A stretch of DNA of 64,000 bases from Streptomyces sp. P3 (GTDB lineage Bacteria; Actinomycetota; Actinomycetes; Streptomycetales; Streptomycetaceae), in the NCBI RefSeq assembly GCF_003032475.1, contig NZ_CP028369.1, forward strand, positions 8,618,001-8,682,000, written 5' to 3'. Below are positions 1 to 9,369 of this stretch, one piece after another. Position 1 is the first letter of the stretch. The number at the start of each line of letters is the position of its first letter. The translations under genes and the position numbers were made by a program. The notes beneath the pieces were generated by a model. It searched no databases and was not told the DNA's origin. It worked only from the letters and a program-made list of their open reading frames with translations.

Positions 1-513
1 CCGTGGGGCCATGGTCAGGCGCCCATACTAATCCATTGTCTGACGCGTGTAATATTACGATCGACAGACAGGTTTCGGGTCGCGAACCCGCGAACCCGCC
101 GAGCCCCGGAGTCACCGAGCCCGGAGTCACCGTCGTCGCTCAGGGTCGAGAACGCCTCGTTTCGCCGGAGGGCGATGTCTGTGAGTTCTAGCAACGCCCG
201 GGGGCTTGCGGTGGGAGCATGGACGTGCTCTGCGGGATGAGGCTGCGATGGCCGACGCGGTGCGCGCGCCGTGTCACGTGCGCGATGATCTGTCAGGGGA
301 GGGGGAGCTTCGGCCATCCGTCGCTGGCCTTGCCATAGATCGTCGTAGGCGGTTTCCATGAGCTCGCCATCTTCTCTTGCAGTGTGGCTGCGCCAGCACC
401 GTCACAGCGGACCCGTCCGGCAAGCCGGAACGCGTGGTCACATCCGGGGGGTGCCTCTATGTCCTTCGTCAAGGCGCCCCTGTCGGTTTTGGGGTGATTC
501 GGTCTTGCTGGGG
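1..513. other. No convincing gene; left flank of the IS110 element
   Basis: No open frame here has coding character I can support. The short frames on both strands are arginine- and proline-rich, as expected from GC-rich non-coding DNA. The first 70 bases are AT-richer than the rest and could hold a promoter for a gene outside the window. IS110-type elements usually lack long terminal inverted repeats, so I could not fix the element's left edge. Confidence 0.4.
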
Positions 514-1731
514 TCATGCGGCGAGCTCGACGTCCGCGGGTGTGCGGGATTCGTAGAAGGTGCCGTCGCGGAGCATGGCGAACAGGACGCTGATGCGTTG
601 GCGGGCGAGGCGGAGGAGGGCCTGGGTGTGGGTCTTGCCGCGGTTGCGTTGCTTGTCGTAGTAGGTGCGGGAGGCGGGGTCGGCGTTCATGCAGGCGAAG
701 GCGGACAGGAACATGGCGCGTTTGAGCTGGCGGTTGCCGCCTCGGGGTGCGTGTTCGCCGTGGATCGAGGTGCCGGACGACTTCGTTGTCGGGGCGAGGC
801 CGGCGTAGGAGGCGAGGTGGGCGGCGGTGGGGAAGCTGGTGCCGTCGCCGACGGTGACCAGCAGGACGGCGGCGGTCCTGACGCCGACGCCGGGCATCGA
901 CGTCAGGACCGGGGAAAGAGGGTGGGCCTCCAGCAGGGCGTTGATCTGGGCTTCCAGGGCCCGGCGCTGTTCGTGGACAGCGGCGAGCGAGCGGGCCAGG
1001 GAGGGCACGACGATGTCGAGGGTGCCGGTGCCCGGGACCACGACGGTCTGCTCGTCCAACGCTTCGAAGACATCGTCGATCAGCCGCTGGGCCATGCGTG
1101 GGGCCTTGGGCCGGATGAGCTCGACGAGCCTGCGGCGGCCGGCTTTGCGCAGTGCGGCCGGGGAGCCGTAGCGCTCCAGCAGCCAGGTGACGGCCTGGTG
1201 GTCGAGGCGGGGGCCCAGGACGCGCTCCAGCGACGGGTGGAACTGGGTGAGCAGGCCGCGTATGCGGTTGGAGGTGCGGGTGGCCTCGGCCGCGAGGTCC
1301 TGGTCGAAGCCGACGAGAACCGTGAGTTCGGCGGTGATCTCGTCGGTGAGCTCCAGCGAGCGCAGGGTGTGCGGCATGGTGCGGGCGGCGTCCGCGATCA
1401 CGGCTGCGTCCTTCGCGTCGGTCTTGGCCTCGCCCGGATACAGGTCGGCGATCCGCCGCATCGCGAGTCCGGGCAGGTAGGCGACCTTGCAGCCGGTGTC
1501 CCGGGCGACCGTGAGCGGGAGGGCGCCGATGGAGGCGGGCTGGTCCACGATCACCAGGACGGTGCCGAACTTGGCCTTGAGTTTGTCGAAGACGGCCCGC
1601 AGTTTCGGCTCGCTGTTGGGCAGCTGCTTGTCGAGGACCTTCTTCCCGGCCGGGGTGAGCCCGTGGCCGTGGTGAGCACTCTTTCCGACGTCCAGGCCGA
1701 GGAACACGCCCACGTCTTCGGTGTCGAACAT
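514..1731 (-). mobile_element. IS110-family transposase (405 aa)
   Basis: DEDD-type transposase of the IS110 family, which moves its element through a circular intermediate. The N-terminal RuvC-like domain opens with GLDVGKSAHH (first Asp), followed by VDQPASIGALPL and KTDAKDAAVIADAART. The C-terminal transposase domain shows TSMPGVGVRTAAVLL (helix-hairpin-helix-like) and the serine-containing stretch FLSAFACMNADPASRTYYDKQRNRGK, read in two parts. The start at 1731 has a GGAAAGGG ribosome site just upstream. A longer frame opens at 1881, but its first 50 residues look non-coding. Length and motifs are intact, so the enzyme may be active. Family assignment is by recalled motifs; element ends were not resolved. 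Confidence 0.93.
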
Positions 1732-2004
1732 CGCGCCCTTTCCAGGGTGTTGAGCGTGCCGGCCTCGGCAGTGGTGTCGTGCGCGCGCATCCACGTTATG
1801 CAGACCTGCCGCCCGCGAGCTGTCCGGCATTGCGCCGGACCGGGCGGTGGCCGGACCTCTCATCAGCGTCTCCGACGGCACCTCCCGAGCCCGGTGACAC
1901 CACCCCCCAGGTCATCCGTTCGACAGGGGGACACAGTCATGCCGGGCCCGGAGGCCAGCGGCCCTCTTGCAGGACCGCGAAGAACATAACGGGGGTGACG
2001 ATAT

Positions 2005-3618
2005 TCAGGAACGGCTGAGGGTACGGGTGATACCGGCTGCGATCGTTGTCGCGAGTAGCCAGCCGGTGATGATCAACGCGTAGCCGAGCCACTGGTACCA
2101 GCCGTGGGCGGAGTAGGAGTTCTGCTGCCCGAAGTCAATGATCGGCAGGAGCAGGTCGAGGGTGTAGATGAAAGGTTTGAAGTCGGGCGCCTCCCCCGCT
2201 TTCAGTGGAGTGGGGCAGTGCAGCGCGAAGGCGAGCGTGCCGATGAGCAACAGGGAGAAGAGCCAGCCAGCGGCCCGTATCGGGCGGAAGCCGTAGCCGA
2301 CGGTGACGTCCTGTGCGTAGCCCCACAAGCGCGCATGGGCGGGGAGGGTGGCACGATGGCGACGATGCTTGGCGAGTTGGACAGTACGCGCGGCCGCGTC
2401 GTCCCCGACCCGGCGGTAGGAGGCCGCGAGCTGCTCATAGGCGTGCGGTACGAATCCGTCGGCATCGCGTCTGAGCAGAGCCAGTCGTTGGGCGGCCGAC
2501 AGGCGTGGGGCGAGTGCCTCGTAGTTCAGCCCCTCCAGCCGTATGCGGTCGGGCCAGACCCGAGGATGAGCTTCGATGACCTTGAAAGTGGAGTAGTGCA
2601 TCTTGACGTCGCCCACTATCGGGTCGGCGTCACGAAGTGTCAGCAGGGCGGCCTCGCAGTTGCTGATCCCCAGCGCGACGCCGCCTGGGTTGCGGAGCCG
2701 GGCCTCGATGAAGGAGATCCACCCGGTGGCCTTGGCGCCGGTGAGCCTCACCCTGCCCTCAGCAGTGAGGCCGCCTGCGTTGAGAACTGTTCCGACAGCA
2801 AGGTGAGCAGCGTCAAGGGCATCGCCTCGCGCGTTTTTGACCTGAGCGTCTTCCAGGTTGACCGAACCATCGATGCGTGCGGCTTCGAGGCGGATGCCGC
2901 CGCGGGCCACCAGACGTGCTGCCAGGAAGTCGCCACCGAGGGAGAGAGACTCGCAACGCAGAGCGGTCCCGCCGACAGCCCGCACTACCGCCGCCTCGAG
3001 ATCGATCAGCCCGCTTACGGTGGCACCGTCCAGGCGCACCTCGCCATGGGCCACCAAACCGCTCGCCAGGATGTCGTCGTCGATGACGCAGTGGTTCAAC
3101 GCCAACACGGACCCCTGTCCTTCGCCGTCCTCCGTGCCCAACTGTGCCCGCTCCAGAGAGAGGACCCGGGAAACCCGGGCGGACCCCAGAGCCACCATGC
3201 CGCTGACATGGCACTCAGCCAGCCCCAGCCCTCCGCCGAACTCGGCTCCGATGGCCATCAGCCCCGGCAGGAAGGATCGGGCAAGGTCCACCTGTACGAG
3301 TTGAGCCGCATACAGGTCGGGAGCGGAGTCGAAGAAGCAGCCCGTCAACAGCAGGGGTGAGTCGACGCTCCCGTGCCGCAGATTCCACGGCCCGGAGATC
3401 CGCGCGCCTTCGATCGCGAGCATCGCGACCTCGCCTTCCGCGCGCGGGCAGCCGAGCACGATGGCGCGCAGTACCTCACCCCGCACGGTCCTTTCCGGTC
3501 CCCAACTCGCCCCCTCCGCTGGATCATCGTCGGGCGAGGAGCGGAAGTCGACGGCCTCGCCACGCGGGAAGGCGTCCCAGACGCGGCGTTCGGCAGCGGT
3601 GAGCTCGGTGATCTCCAC
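2005..3618 (-). CDS. Repeat-rich (beta-helix-like) protein with C-terminal membrane segments
   Basis: About 537 aa from a GTG at 3618 that opens VEITELTAAERRVWDAFPRG, a start I recall from Streptomyces homologues often labelled 'membrane-associated oxidoreductase'. Residues ~50-330 are built from repeating ~20-residue units rich in G, A, L and D (for example VRLDGATVSGLIDLEAAVV), like pentapeptide or bactofilin-type right-handed helices. I see no nucleotide-binding motif, so the oxidoreductase label looks unfounded. The C-terminus has three hydrophobic segments (around AAGWLFSLLLIGTLAFAL, FIYTLDLLLPIIDFG and YALIITGWLLATTIAAG). The GTG lacks a strong ribosome site and an ATG at 3687 is an alternative. 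Function unknown; probably a membrane-anchored scaffold. Confidence 0.75.
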   Translation of the reverse strand: MEITELTAAERRVWDAFPRGEAVDFRSSPDDDPAEGASWGPERTVRGEVLRAIVLGCPRAEGEVAMLAIEGARISGPWNLRHGSVDSPLLLTGCFFDSAPDLYAAQLVQVDLARSFLPGLMAIGAEFGGGLGLAECHVSGMVALGSARVSRVLSLERAQLGTEDGEGQGSVLALNHCVIDDDILASGLVAHGEVRLDGATVSGLIDLEAAVVRAVGGTALRCESLSLGGDFLAARLVARGGIRLEAARIDGSVNLEDAQVKNARGDALDAAHLAVGTVLNAGGLTAEGRVRLTGAKATGWISFIEARLRNPGGVALGISNCEAALLTLRDADPIVGDVKMHYSTFKVIEAHPRVWPDRIRLEGLNYEALAPRLSAAQRLALLRRDADGFVPHAYEQLAASYRRVGDDAAARTVQLAKHRRHRATLPAHARLWGYAQDVTVGYGFRPIRAAGWLFSLLLIGTLAFALHCPTPLKAGEAPDFKPFIYTLDLLLPIIDFGQQNSYSAHGWYQWLGYALIITGWLLATTIAAGITRTLSRS

Positions 3619-3901
3619 CGCAGGACTCTGGCTCGCGGCCAGGCCGGGCGTCAAACCCAAATGACGACAGCACGCCAGTGTTGCCATTTCTCATCGACAT
3701 TTCCGAGCTGTGTGATCGCCAAGTGTTGCCCGAAACCGTTGGCAAACGTTGCAGGTTCTCGCTTACGAAACCACCGTGGCCGATATGCAGACAGGCGGGG
3801 GCGAGGGACGCGAGGGCGCGCTGCAGATACGGGCTGCCGGGCATGACGGCCGGTGGTGGCACCGCTGCACCACCGACGTCGGGGTGGCCGTCAGGCGTCG
3901 T

Positions 3902-5791
3902 TCAGGGGGTGAGGTCTTCGCCCCGAAGCACCGGGCGAAGGAGCTCGATGACGTCGGCGTCGTCCACGGTGGAGGGGATGGGTTCGTCGCGGCCGTCGGC
4001 GATGCCGCGCATCGTCTTGCGCAGGATCTTTCCCGACCGGGTCTTGGGAAGTGCGGCCACGACCGTGACGCTCCTGAGCGATGCGACGGCGCCGATGCGT
4101 TCGCGCACGATGTGGACGAGTTCGGCCTCGATCTCGGTCGCGTCGCGGCTGACGCCGGCCTTGAGGACGACGAAACCGCGCGGCACCTGTCCCTTCAGCG
4201 CATCGGCGACGCCGATGACGGCGCATTCCGCGACGTCGGGATGGGTCGCCAGGGCTTCCTCCATGCTGCCGGTGGACAGCCGGTGGCCCGCGACGTTGAT
4301 GACGTCGTCGGTGCGGCCCATGACGAAGACGTAGCCGTCGTCGTCGATGTGCCCGCTGTCCCCGGTGAGGTAGTACCCGTCGAAGGCGGAGAGGTAGGAG
4401 GCGATGTAGCGGTCGTCGTCGTTCCAGAGAGTGGGCAGCGCGCCTGGCGGCAGGGGCAGCTTGACGACGATGGCGCCGTCGACGCCCGCCGGCACCGGAT
4501 CGCCCGACCGGTCGAGGACCCGCACGTCCCAGCCAGGCAGCGGGCGGGTCGCTGAGCCGGGCTTGACGGGCGCGGCTTCGATGCCCACGGGGTTGGCGAC
4601 GATCGGCCAGCCGGTCTCCGTCTGCCACCAGTGGTCGATCACCGGGATGTCCAGAAGGGCGCTCGCCCAGTGGTACGTCTCGGGGTCGAGGCGCTCACCC
4701 GCGAGGAAGAGGTGACGCAGGCCGGACAGGTCGTGGTCCGCGGTGAGCGAGCCCTCCGGGTCCTCCTTGCGGATGGCCCGGAAAGCGGTCGGTGCGGTGA
4801 ACATCGTCTTGACGCCGTACTCGGCTGTGACGCGCCAGAACTGGCCCGCGTCCGGGGTGCCCACCGGCTTGCCTTCGTACAGGACGGTCGTGGCGCCGGC
4901 CAGCAACGGTCCGTAGACGATGTACGAGTGCCCGACGACCCAGCCCACGTCGGAGCCGGTGAACATCGTCTCACCGGGGCCCACGTCGTACACGGCGCCC
5001 ATCGACCAGTGCAGGGCCACGGCGTAGCCGCCGCCGTCACGCACGACTCCCTTGGGTTTGCCGGTGGTTCCGGACGTGTAGAGGATGTACAGGGGCGCGT
5101 TCGAGGGGACGGGAACACAGCAGGCCGGTGGTGCCGCGGCGACCAGGTCGGCCCAGTCGACGTCGTCTTTCCCCAACTCGGCCCGCTCCTGCGGTCGTTG
5201 CAGGATCACGCTCTTCTCCGGCTTGTGGTCCGCGAGTTCGATCGCGCGGTCGAGCAGCGGCTTGTACGCGATGACCCGCTTCCCCTCGATGCCGCAGGAG
5301 GCGGAGACGACCACCTTGGGGGCGGCGTCGTCGATGCGGACCGCGAGTTCGTGCGGGGCGAACCCGCCGAAGACCACGGAGTGGACCGCGCCGATCCGCG
5401 CACAGGCCAACATCGCGACGGCGGCCTCGGGGACCATGGGCATGTAGATCACCACCCGGTCGCCCTGTTCCACACCGAGTTGCGCCAGCCCTCCCGCGAA
5501 GGCCGCCACCTCGTCCCTCAGTTGCGTGTAGGTGTAGGTGCGCCGGGTGCCGGTCACGGGTGAGTCGTGGATCAGTGCGGGCTGCTCGCCCCGCCCCGCT
5601 TCGACGTGCCGGTCGAGCGCGTTGAAGCAGACGTTCAGCCGCCCGTCGGGAAACCAGCGGTAGAAGGGTGCGCCGGAGGAGTCCAGGGCGCGCCTCGGAG
5701 CGACATCCCAGTCGATGCCCTCCGCCGCCGTCAGCCAGAAGCTCTCCGGGTCGTCAGCGGCGGCGCGGAAGACGTCCTCGTACATTCCCAT
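3902..5791 (-). CDS. prpE: Propionyl-CoA synthetase / acetyl-CoA synthetase-like ligase
   Basis: ATP-dependent acyl-CoA synthetase of the ANL superfamily, 629 aa, the usual size for PrpE. It would activate propionate or a related short-chain acid through an acyl-adenylate. Visible motifs are the AMP-binding loop YILYTSGTTGKPKGVV, WWQTETGWPI, the hinge region YYLTGDSGHIDDDGYVFVMG and the C-terminal SGKILRK with catalytic Lys about residue 588. The N-terminal ACS-like cap (YEDVFRAAADDPESFWLTAA) is present. The start at 5791 is set by AAAGGAG eight bases upstream; in-frame ATG codons further upstream (to 5863) lack such a site. PrpE versus AcsA is judged from length and overall sequence; substrate not proven. 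No operon partner on either side. Confidence 0.88.
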   Translation of the reverse strand: MGMYEDVFRAAADDPESFWLTAAEGIDWDVAPRRALDSSGAPFYRWFPDGRLNVCFNALDRHVEAGRGEQPALIHDSPVTGTRRTYTYTQLRDEVAAFAGGLAQLGVEQGDRVVIYMPMVPEAAVAMLACARIGAVHSVVFGGFAPHELAVRIDDAAPKVVVSASCGIEGKRVIAYKPLLDRAIELADHKPEKSVILQRPQERAELGKDDVDWADLVAAAPPACCVPVPSNAPLYILYTSGTTGKPKGVVRDGGGYAVALHWSMGAVYDVGPGETMFTGSDVGWVVGHSYIVYGPLLAGATTVLYEGKPVGTPDAGQFWRVTAEYGVKTMFTAPTAFRAIRKEDPEGSLTADHDLSGLRHLFLAGERLDPETYHWASALLDIPVIDHWWQTETGWPIVANPVGIEAAPVKPGSATRPLPGWDVRVLDRSGDPVPAGVDGAIVVKLPLPPGALPTLWNDDDRYIASYLSAFDGYYLTGDSGHIDDDGYVFVMGRTDDVINVAGHRLSTGSMEEALATHPDVAECAVIGVADALKGQVPRGFVVLKAGVSRDATEIEAELVHIVRERIGAVASLRSVTVVAALPKTRSGKILRKTMRGIADGRDEPIPSTVDDADVIELLRPVLRGEDLTP

Positions 5792-5968
5792 GTGCGCACT
5801 CCTTTGTGGCGTCCAGGGACCGGGGGAGGCGGCAGGCGGCATGCTGTCGAAACGCATGCTCATGCCGGCCCGATGGAACGAGCAGGATGCCGGAGACCGG
5901 ATTCCCGGTCGTCGGCACAGCGGTGGAGTCGGCGAATCCTGTAGGCAGGCCCCGTCATCAGGTGCTGG

Positions 5969-6880
5969 TCAGGCGCCCAGGTGCGTGCGGAGCCACTGTC
6001 CCATCCGCCTGATCGCCTCGTCCACCTCGGGCACGCGGCCCGCGCCCAGGACGAACGAGTGCTGGCCCTCGGGAACCCCGTGGGTCTCGGAGGTGACCTT
6101 GAAGTCGGCGAGCCGGCGCCCGAGTCCGGCACCGTCGTCGGCGAGGGTCTCGTACTCTCCGTAGTAGACCAGCGTGGGCGGCAGGCCGGTCAGGTCGGCG
6201 TTGGCGATGCTGACGCGGGGGTCGGCGACGTCCAGGGACGGGTCCTGCACCCAGGCCCCCCGGAAGAGTTCGAGGATGGCGCGGCTGAGCATCCTGTCGT
6301 TCGCCTCGTTGGCGTCCACGGACCTGTTCTGGAGGGTCAGGTCGGTCCAGGGCGACACGCTGACGATCGCACCGGGGGTGGGCTCGCCCTTGGCCAGCAG
6401 GCGCAGCGGCAGCAGGATCGCGAGCGTGCCCCCGATGGAGTGGCCGGTGCTGCCGATGTTCCGGGGCTCGTATCCCTGGGAGAGCAGCCATCGGTAGGCC
6501 GTCTCGACGTCGTCGAGCTGCGCCGGGTAAGGGTGCTCGGGCGCCAGGCGGAAGTCCACGACCAGGGAGCGGACTCCGGCAGCCTTGGCGATGTGGCCGG
6601 CGGCCTTGCGGTCGGAGTGCATCGAGGCGGTGACCGATCCGCCGAAGTGGAGGTGGAGCAGCGCCTTGCCGGGGGCGGCGCCCTCGGGGATGGCCCACAG
6701 GGCGGGTACGCCGTCCGCGTCGACCTCGGCGTAGGTGACGCCTTCCGGTTCGGTCGACGCCTTGTGGTTCGAGTCGACGATGTCGCGGACGATGCCCAGG
6801 TCGAGGCCCGGGGTCGCCGCCTTCGCACTCACGCCGGCGAGGAACTCCGCGAACTCCTGCGCTTCTTTGCTGACGCCCAT
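5969..6880 (-). CDS. Alpha/beta hydrolase, hormone-sensitive-lipase-type esterase
   Basis: Esterase of 303 aa with the alpha/beta-hydrolase fold. The oxyanion-hole motif is LLHLHFGGSVTA, a variant of the usual HGGG. The nucleophile elbow is GSTGHSIGG (Ser). The catalytic Asp lies in the region ending VYYGEYETLADDG, and the His is probably in PEGQHSFVLGAGR. The start at 6880 has AAGGAG seven to eight bases upstream; a longer frame to 7444 runs antisense through the neighbouring regulator and is not real. The gene is divergent from the HxlR gene, and the dyad at 6959-6980 lies between them, so HxlR probably controls it. The natural ester is unknown. Confidence 0.88.
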   Translation of the reverse strand: MGVSKEAQEFAEFLAGVSAKAATPGLDLGIVRDIVDSNHKASTEPEGVTYAEVDADGVPALWAIPEGAAPGKALLHLHFGGSVTASMHSDRKAAGHIAKAAGVRSLVVDFRLAPEHPYPAQLDDVETAYRWLLSQGYEPRNIGSTGHSIGGTLAILLPLRLLAKGEPTPGAIVSVSPWTDLTLQNRSVDANEANDRMLSRAILELFRGAWVQDPSLDVADPRVSIANADLTGLPPTLVYYGEYETLADDGAGLGRRLADFKVTSETHGVPEGQHSFVLGAGRVPEVDEAIRRMGQWLRTHLGA

Positions 6881-6958
6881 GATGACGCTCCTTCTCGGAG
6901 GGGTGCCGTGACGGTGTCCGTGCGGCAGCCGGATCGATGTGCCGGTGACGCTACCTAC

Positions 6959-6980
6959 TGGGTATAAGAAAGTAAACTCA
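6959..6980. promoter_or_regulatory. HxlR operator, copy 1 (TGGGTATA-N6-TAAACTCA)
   Basis: Twenty-two-base imperfect dyad in the divergent intergenic region between the esterase and the HxlR regulator. The arms are TGGGTATA and TAAACTCA around a 6-base spacer (7 of 8 positions of the two arms are complementary, or nearly so). It matches the inverted copy at 7658-7679 at 19 of 22 positions. It ends 20 bases before the HxlR ATG at 7001, as expected for autoregulation. Confidence 0.75.
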
Positions 6981-7000
6981 GCTTGGGTTGGTGTCACTCC

Positions 7001-7519
7001 ATGGATGTGCCGAATGAAGCCCGGGCGGATGCCGAGACGGCCCCCGGCCTCGAGCGGGACATGCCGAACTGCTCGATCGCGCGGACCTTGGAGATCGTCG
7101 GGGAGAAATGGACGATCCTGATCCTTCGGGAGGTCTGGTACGGCTCGTCCCGGTTCGGTGACTTCGAACGCGTCCTCGGATGTCCTCGCAACCTGCTCGC
7201 GACACGACTGCGGAAGCTGGTGGAGGAAGGGGTCCTGGCCACCGAGAAGTACAAGGAGCCGGGCACGCGGAGTCGGCCGAAGTGCGTGATCACCCCCGAG
7301 GGCATCGATCTGGTGCCGGCGGTGATCGGGCTCATGCGGTGGGGTGACCGGCACTGCTCCGCCCCGGACGGGTCCCCGTTGCTGATGCGCCATCACGCGT
7401 GCGGCGCGCATGTCGAGGTCCGGCTGCGCTGCCTGGAAGGCCACCCTGTGCCTGTGGAGGAACTGGACCGCGTCCCCGGCCCTGGATTTCGCACCAAGCC
7501 GGTCGAGCGGGACGGGTGA
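7001..7519 (+). CDS. HxlR-family winged-helix transcriptional regulator
   Basis: About 172 aa. The HxlR core reads CSIARTLEIVGEKWTILILREV (in two stretches), then a winged helix with GSSRFGDFERVLGCPRNLLATRLRKLVEEGVL and the wing ending ITPEG. The family often responds to reactive electrophiles or quinones and controls adjacent reductases. An in-frame TTG at 6983 would lie against the operator; ATG 7001 is preferred although its ribosome site is weak. The long C-terminal tail contains CGAHVEVRLRCLEGHPV, with two Cys and several His that could bind a metal or sense redox state (inference). The two dyads at 6959 and 7658 point to the esterase, itself and the MDR enzyme as targets. Confidence 0.88.
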   Translation: MDVPNEARADAETAPGLERDMPNCSIARTLEIVGEKWTILILREVWYGSSRFGDFERVLGCPRNLLATRLRKLVEEGVLATEKYKEPGTRSRPKCVITPEGIDLVPAVIGLMRWGDRHCSAPDGSPLLMRHHACGAHVEVRLRCLEGHPVPVEELDRVPGPGFRTKPVERDG

Positions 7520-7953
7520 GCGGTGAAGGGCCGCGTTCGCGACGGCGGTGTTCCCCGGCGCGCTCCCGGACGTCCGTCCCGTAGGCGGCGACGCGAACGT
7601 GATCCGGCCGTGTGTGCCTCGGTGGGCGGTGGGCGCTCACCCTGCCGGAATCTCTGTTGAGTTTACTTTTCTATACTCAGCCTATAGTCTCGTCCCGTCA
7701 GGACGGCATGCCTGAGCGCTCTTGCGACGGCTGTGAGTCCTGGGGTGCAGGAGTTGCGCGGTCCATGCTGATCCGACCGGCGATCGCCGACTCGCGGACT
7801 GCATTGCCGTCCGAGGCGCACGCAGTGCGCGGCTGTCGGGCGAATTCTCGGCCGCTCCCGCGGCGGCTCGATGCTCGACGGGGAGATCCGATCCGCCCGG
7901 CGCCTCGCCCGCTGAGTAAACGACCGACAAGATCACGCAGAAGGCTGGCTGAC
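7520..7953. promoter_or_regulatory. Long leader of the MDR oxidoreductase gene
   Basis: A 434-base gap with no convincing gene. It holds the second HxlR dyad (7658-7679). The dyad overlaps a likely promoter: TTGAGT at 7657-7662, then TATAGT at 7683-7688. If transcription starts shortly after 7690, the mRNA has a leader of roughly 250 bases. I see no known riboswitch in it. Confidence 0.45.
7658..7679. promoter_or_regulatory. HxlR operator, copy 2 (TGAGTTTA-N6-TATACTCA)
   Basis: Inverted copy of the dyad at 6959-6980, 19 of 22 bases identical after reverse complementing. Arms TGAGTTTA and TATACTCA are complementary at 7 of 8 positions. It overlaps the putative promoter of the MDR oxidoreductase, suggesting repression that an inducer relieves. 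Confidence 0.75.
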
Positions 7954-8967
7954 ATGAAGGCATTCGTCGTCGAGAAGTACGGCAAGGACGGCCTGTCCGC
8001 CGCCGACGTACCCGAGCCCACCGTCGGGGATCGAGACGTCCTGGTGAAGGTGAGCGCCGCGAGCATCAACCCGTTGGACAAGATGGTCCGTAACGGGGAG
8101 TTCAAGCAACTCCTGAAGTACAAGGCTCCCTTCGTGCTCGGCCACGACGTGGCCGGCGTCGTGACACGGGTCGGCTCCGCCGTACGCGACATCAAGGTCG
8201 GCGACGAGGTGTACGCACGTCCGCGCGACCTGCGGATCGGCGGTTTCGCCGAGTTCATCGCGATCGACCAGGACGACGTCGCACCCAAGCCGACGTCGCT
8301 CACCCTGGAGGAGGCGGCTGCGGTGCCGCTGGTGGCCTTGGCCGCCTGGCAGATCCTCGTCGACCGTGCCCGTGTGAAGCCGGGCCAGAAAGTCCTCGTC
8401 CACGCCGGTGCCGGTGGCCTCGGGTCAACGGTCGTCCAGCTCGCCAAGCACCTCGGCGCCACGGTGGCGACAACCACGGGCACCGCGACCGAGGAGTTGG
8501 TGAGGAGCCTCGGCGCCGACATCGTCATCGACTACACCAGGGAGGACTTCTCGAAGGTCCTGTCCGGTTACGACCTCGTGCTGGACTCCGTCGGAGGGGC
8601 CAATCTCGAGAAGTCGCTGACCGTGCTGAAGCCCGGCGGCCTTGCCGTGGGCGTCGTCGGGCCGCCGGACGCCGCCTTCGCCAAGCAGCTCGGCGCCCCC
8701 TCCTTCCTGGGCCCGATCATGAACACGCTCAGTCGTAAGATCCGCAAGCAGGCCAAGGCGCTGGGCGTGCGCTACCAGTTCTTCTTCATGCAGGCCGACG
8801 GCTCCCAGCTGCGCAAACTCGGCGCCCTGTACGACGGCGGGCAGCTTCGCCCGGTCATCGACCAGGTCTTTCCGTTCGACCGGACTCTTGAGGCGATGGC
8901 GCACGTCGAGCAGGGCCGTACCAAGGCCGGCAAGGTCGTGGTGTCGATGGGGCCCGACACCCACTGA
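7954..8967 (+). CDS. NADP-dependent quinone oxidoreductase-like MDR enzyme
   Basis: Medium-chain dehydrogenase/reductase of 337 aa, quinone-oxidoreductase or zeta-crystallin type without structural zinc. The N-terminal GroES-like domain contains SINPLDKMVRNGEF and PFVLGHDVAGVVTRVGS. The Rossmann domain has VLVHAGAGGLGSTVVQLAKHLGA, the NADPH-binding AxxGxxG-type turn. It would reduce quinones or enones using NADPH in the cytoplasm. The start at 7954 is preceded by AGAAGG. With the esterase and HxlR gene it forms a likely electrophile-response set. Substrate not determined. Confidence 0.88.
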   Translation: MKAFVVEKYGKDGLSAADVPEPTVGDRDVLVKVSAASINPLDKMVRNGEFKQLLKYKAPFVLGHDVAGVVTRVGSAVRDIKVGDEVYARPRDLRIGGFAEFIAIDQDDVAPKPTSLTLEEAAAVPLVALAAWQILVDRARVKPGQKVLVHAGAGGLGSTVVQLAKHLGATVATTTGTATEELVRSLGADIVIDYTREDFSKVLSGYDLVLDSVGGANLEKSLTVLKPGGLAVGVVGPPDAAFAKQLGAPSFLGPIMNTLSRKIRKQAKALGVRYQFFFMQADGSQLRKLGALYDGGQLRPVIDQVFPFDRTLEAMAHVEQGRTKAGKVVVSMGPDTH

Positions 8968-9331
8968 GGGGGCCGGCCGCAGACCTCCGGCGAGCCCGGC
9001 CCGCCGGAGCGGGCCACGGAGTCGCCGACGAGCCGTCGGACACCGGGGGCGATCGCGGTGACCGTCATCCGCTCATCCTGTGTGGGCGCGGGATGTCGAG
9101 GGCGTCCCGGCTGAGCATCTTGCGTGATGCCCGTCGGGCCGGGTGCGGCGTTGGCCCGCCGGGCGATCTGAGTGCACCCTTTGCCACCCGGCCGTGAGGC
9201 GCTCACCGCGGCGGGCTCGCGCCTGGGACAGGCGGGGCCTCGGGGCGACCGTCCACTCCAGGTCGTCGTGAACAGGACGTTCGGGATCGCCCCGCCACCG
9301 CCTCTCGTGCGGCGATTCGCGCCGCGTCAAC

Positions 9332-9369
9332 GAGCGGGGGCCTGCCGTGCGCACGGCAGGCCCCCGCTC
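9332..9369. repeat. 38-bp perfect palindrome
   Basis: The half GAGCGGGGGCCTGCCGTGC is followed directly by its exact reverse complement, so there is no spacer. As RNA this folds into a very stable hairpin and could act as a bidirectional terminator between the convergent MDR gene and the acyl-CoA ligase operon. As DNA it could extrude a cruciform or bind a dimeric protein. It lies 365 bases after the MDR stop. Confidence 0.7.

Noticed and set aside
358..1989. 543-codon plus-strand frame across the IS110 element
   Set aside because: Antisense shadow of the transposase; the minus-strand product has clear family motifs and a ribosome site.
2104..3360. 418-codon plus-strand frame opposite the repeat protein
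   Set aside because: Shadow frame with no domain; the minus strand has the family start and membrane segments.
5969..7444. Extension of the esterase frame to 7444
   Set aside because: Runs antisense through the HxlR gene; ATG 6880 has a strong ribosome site and the family start.
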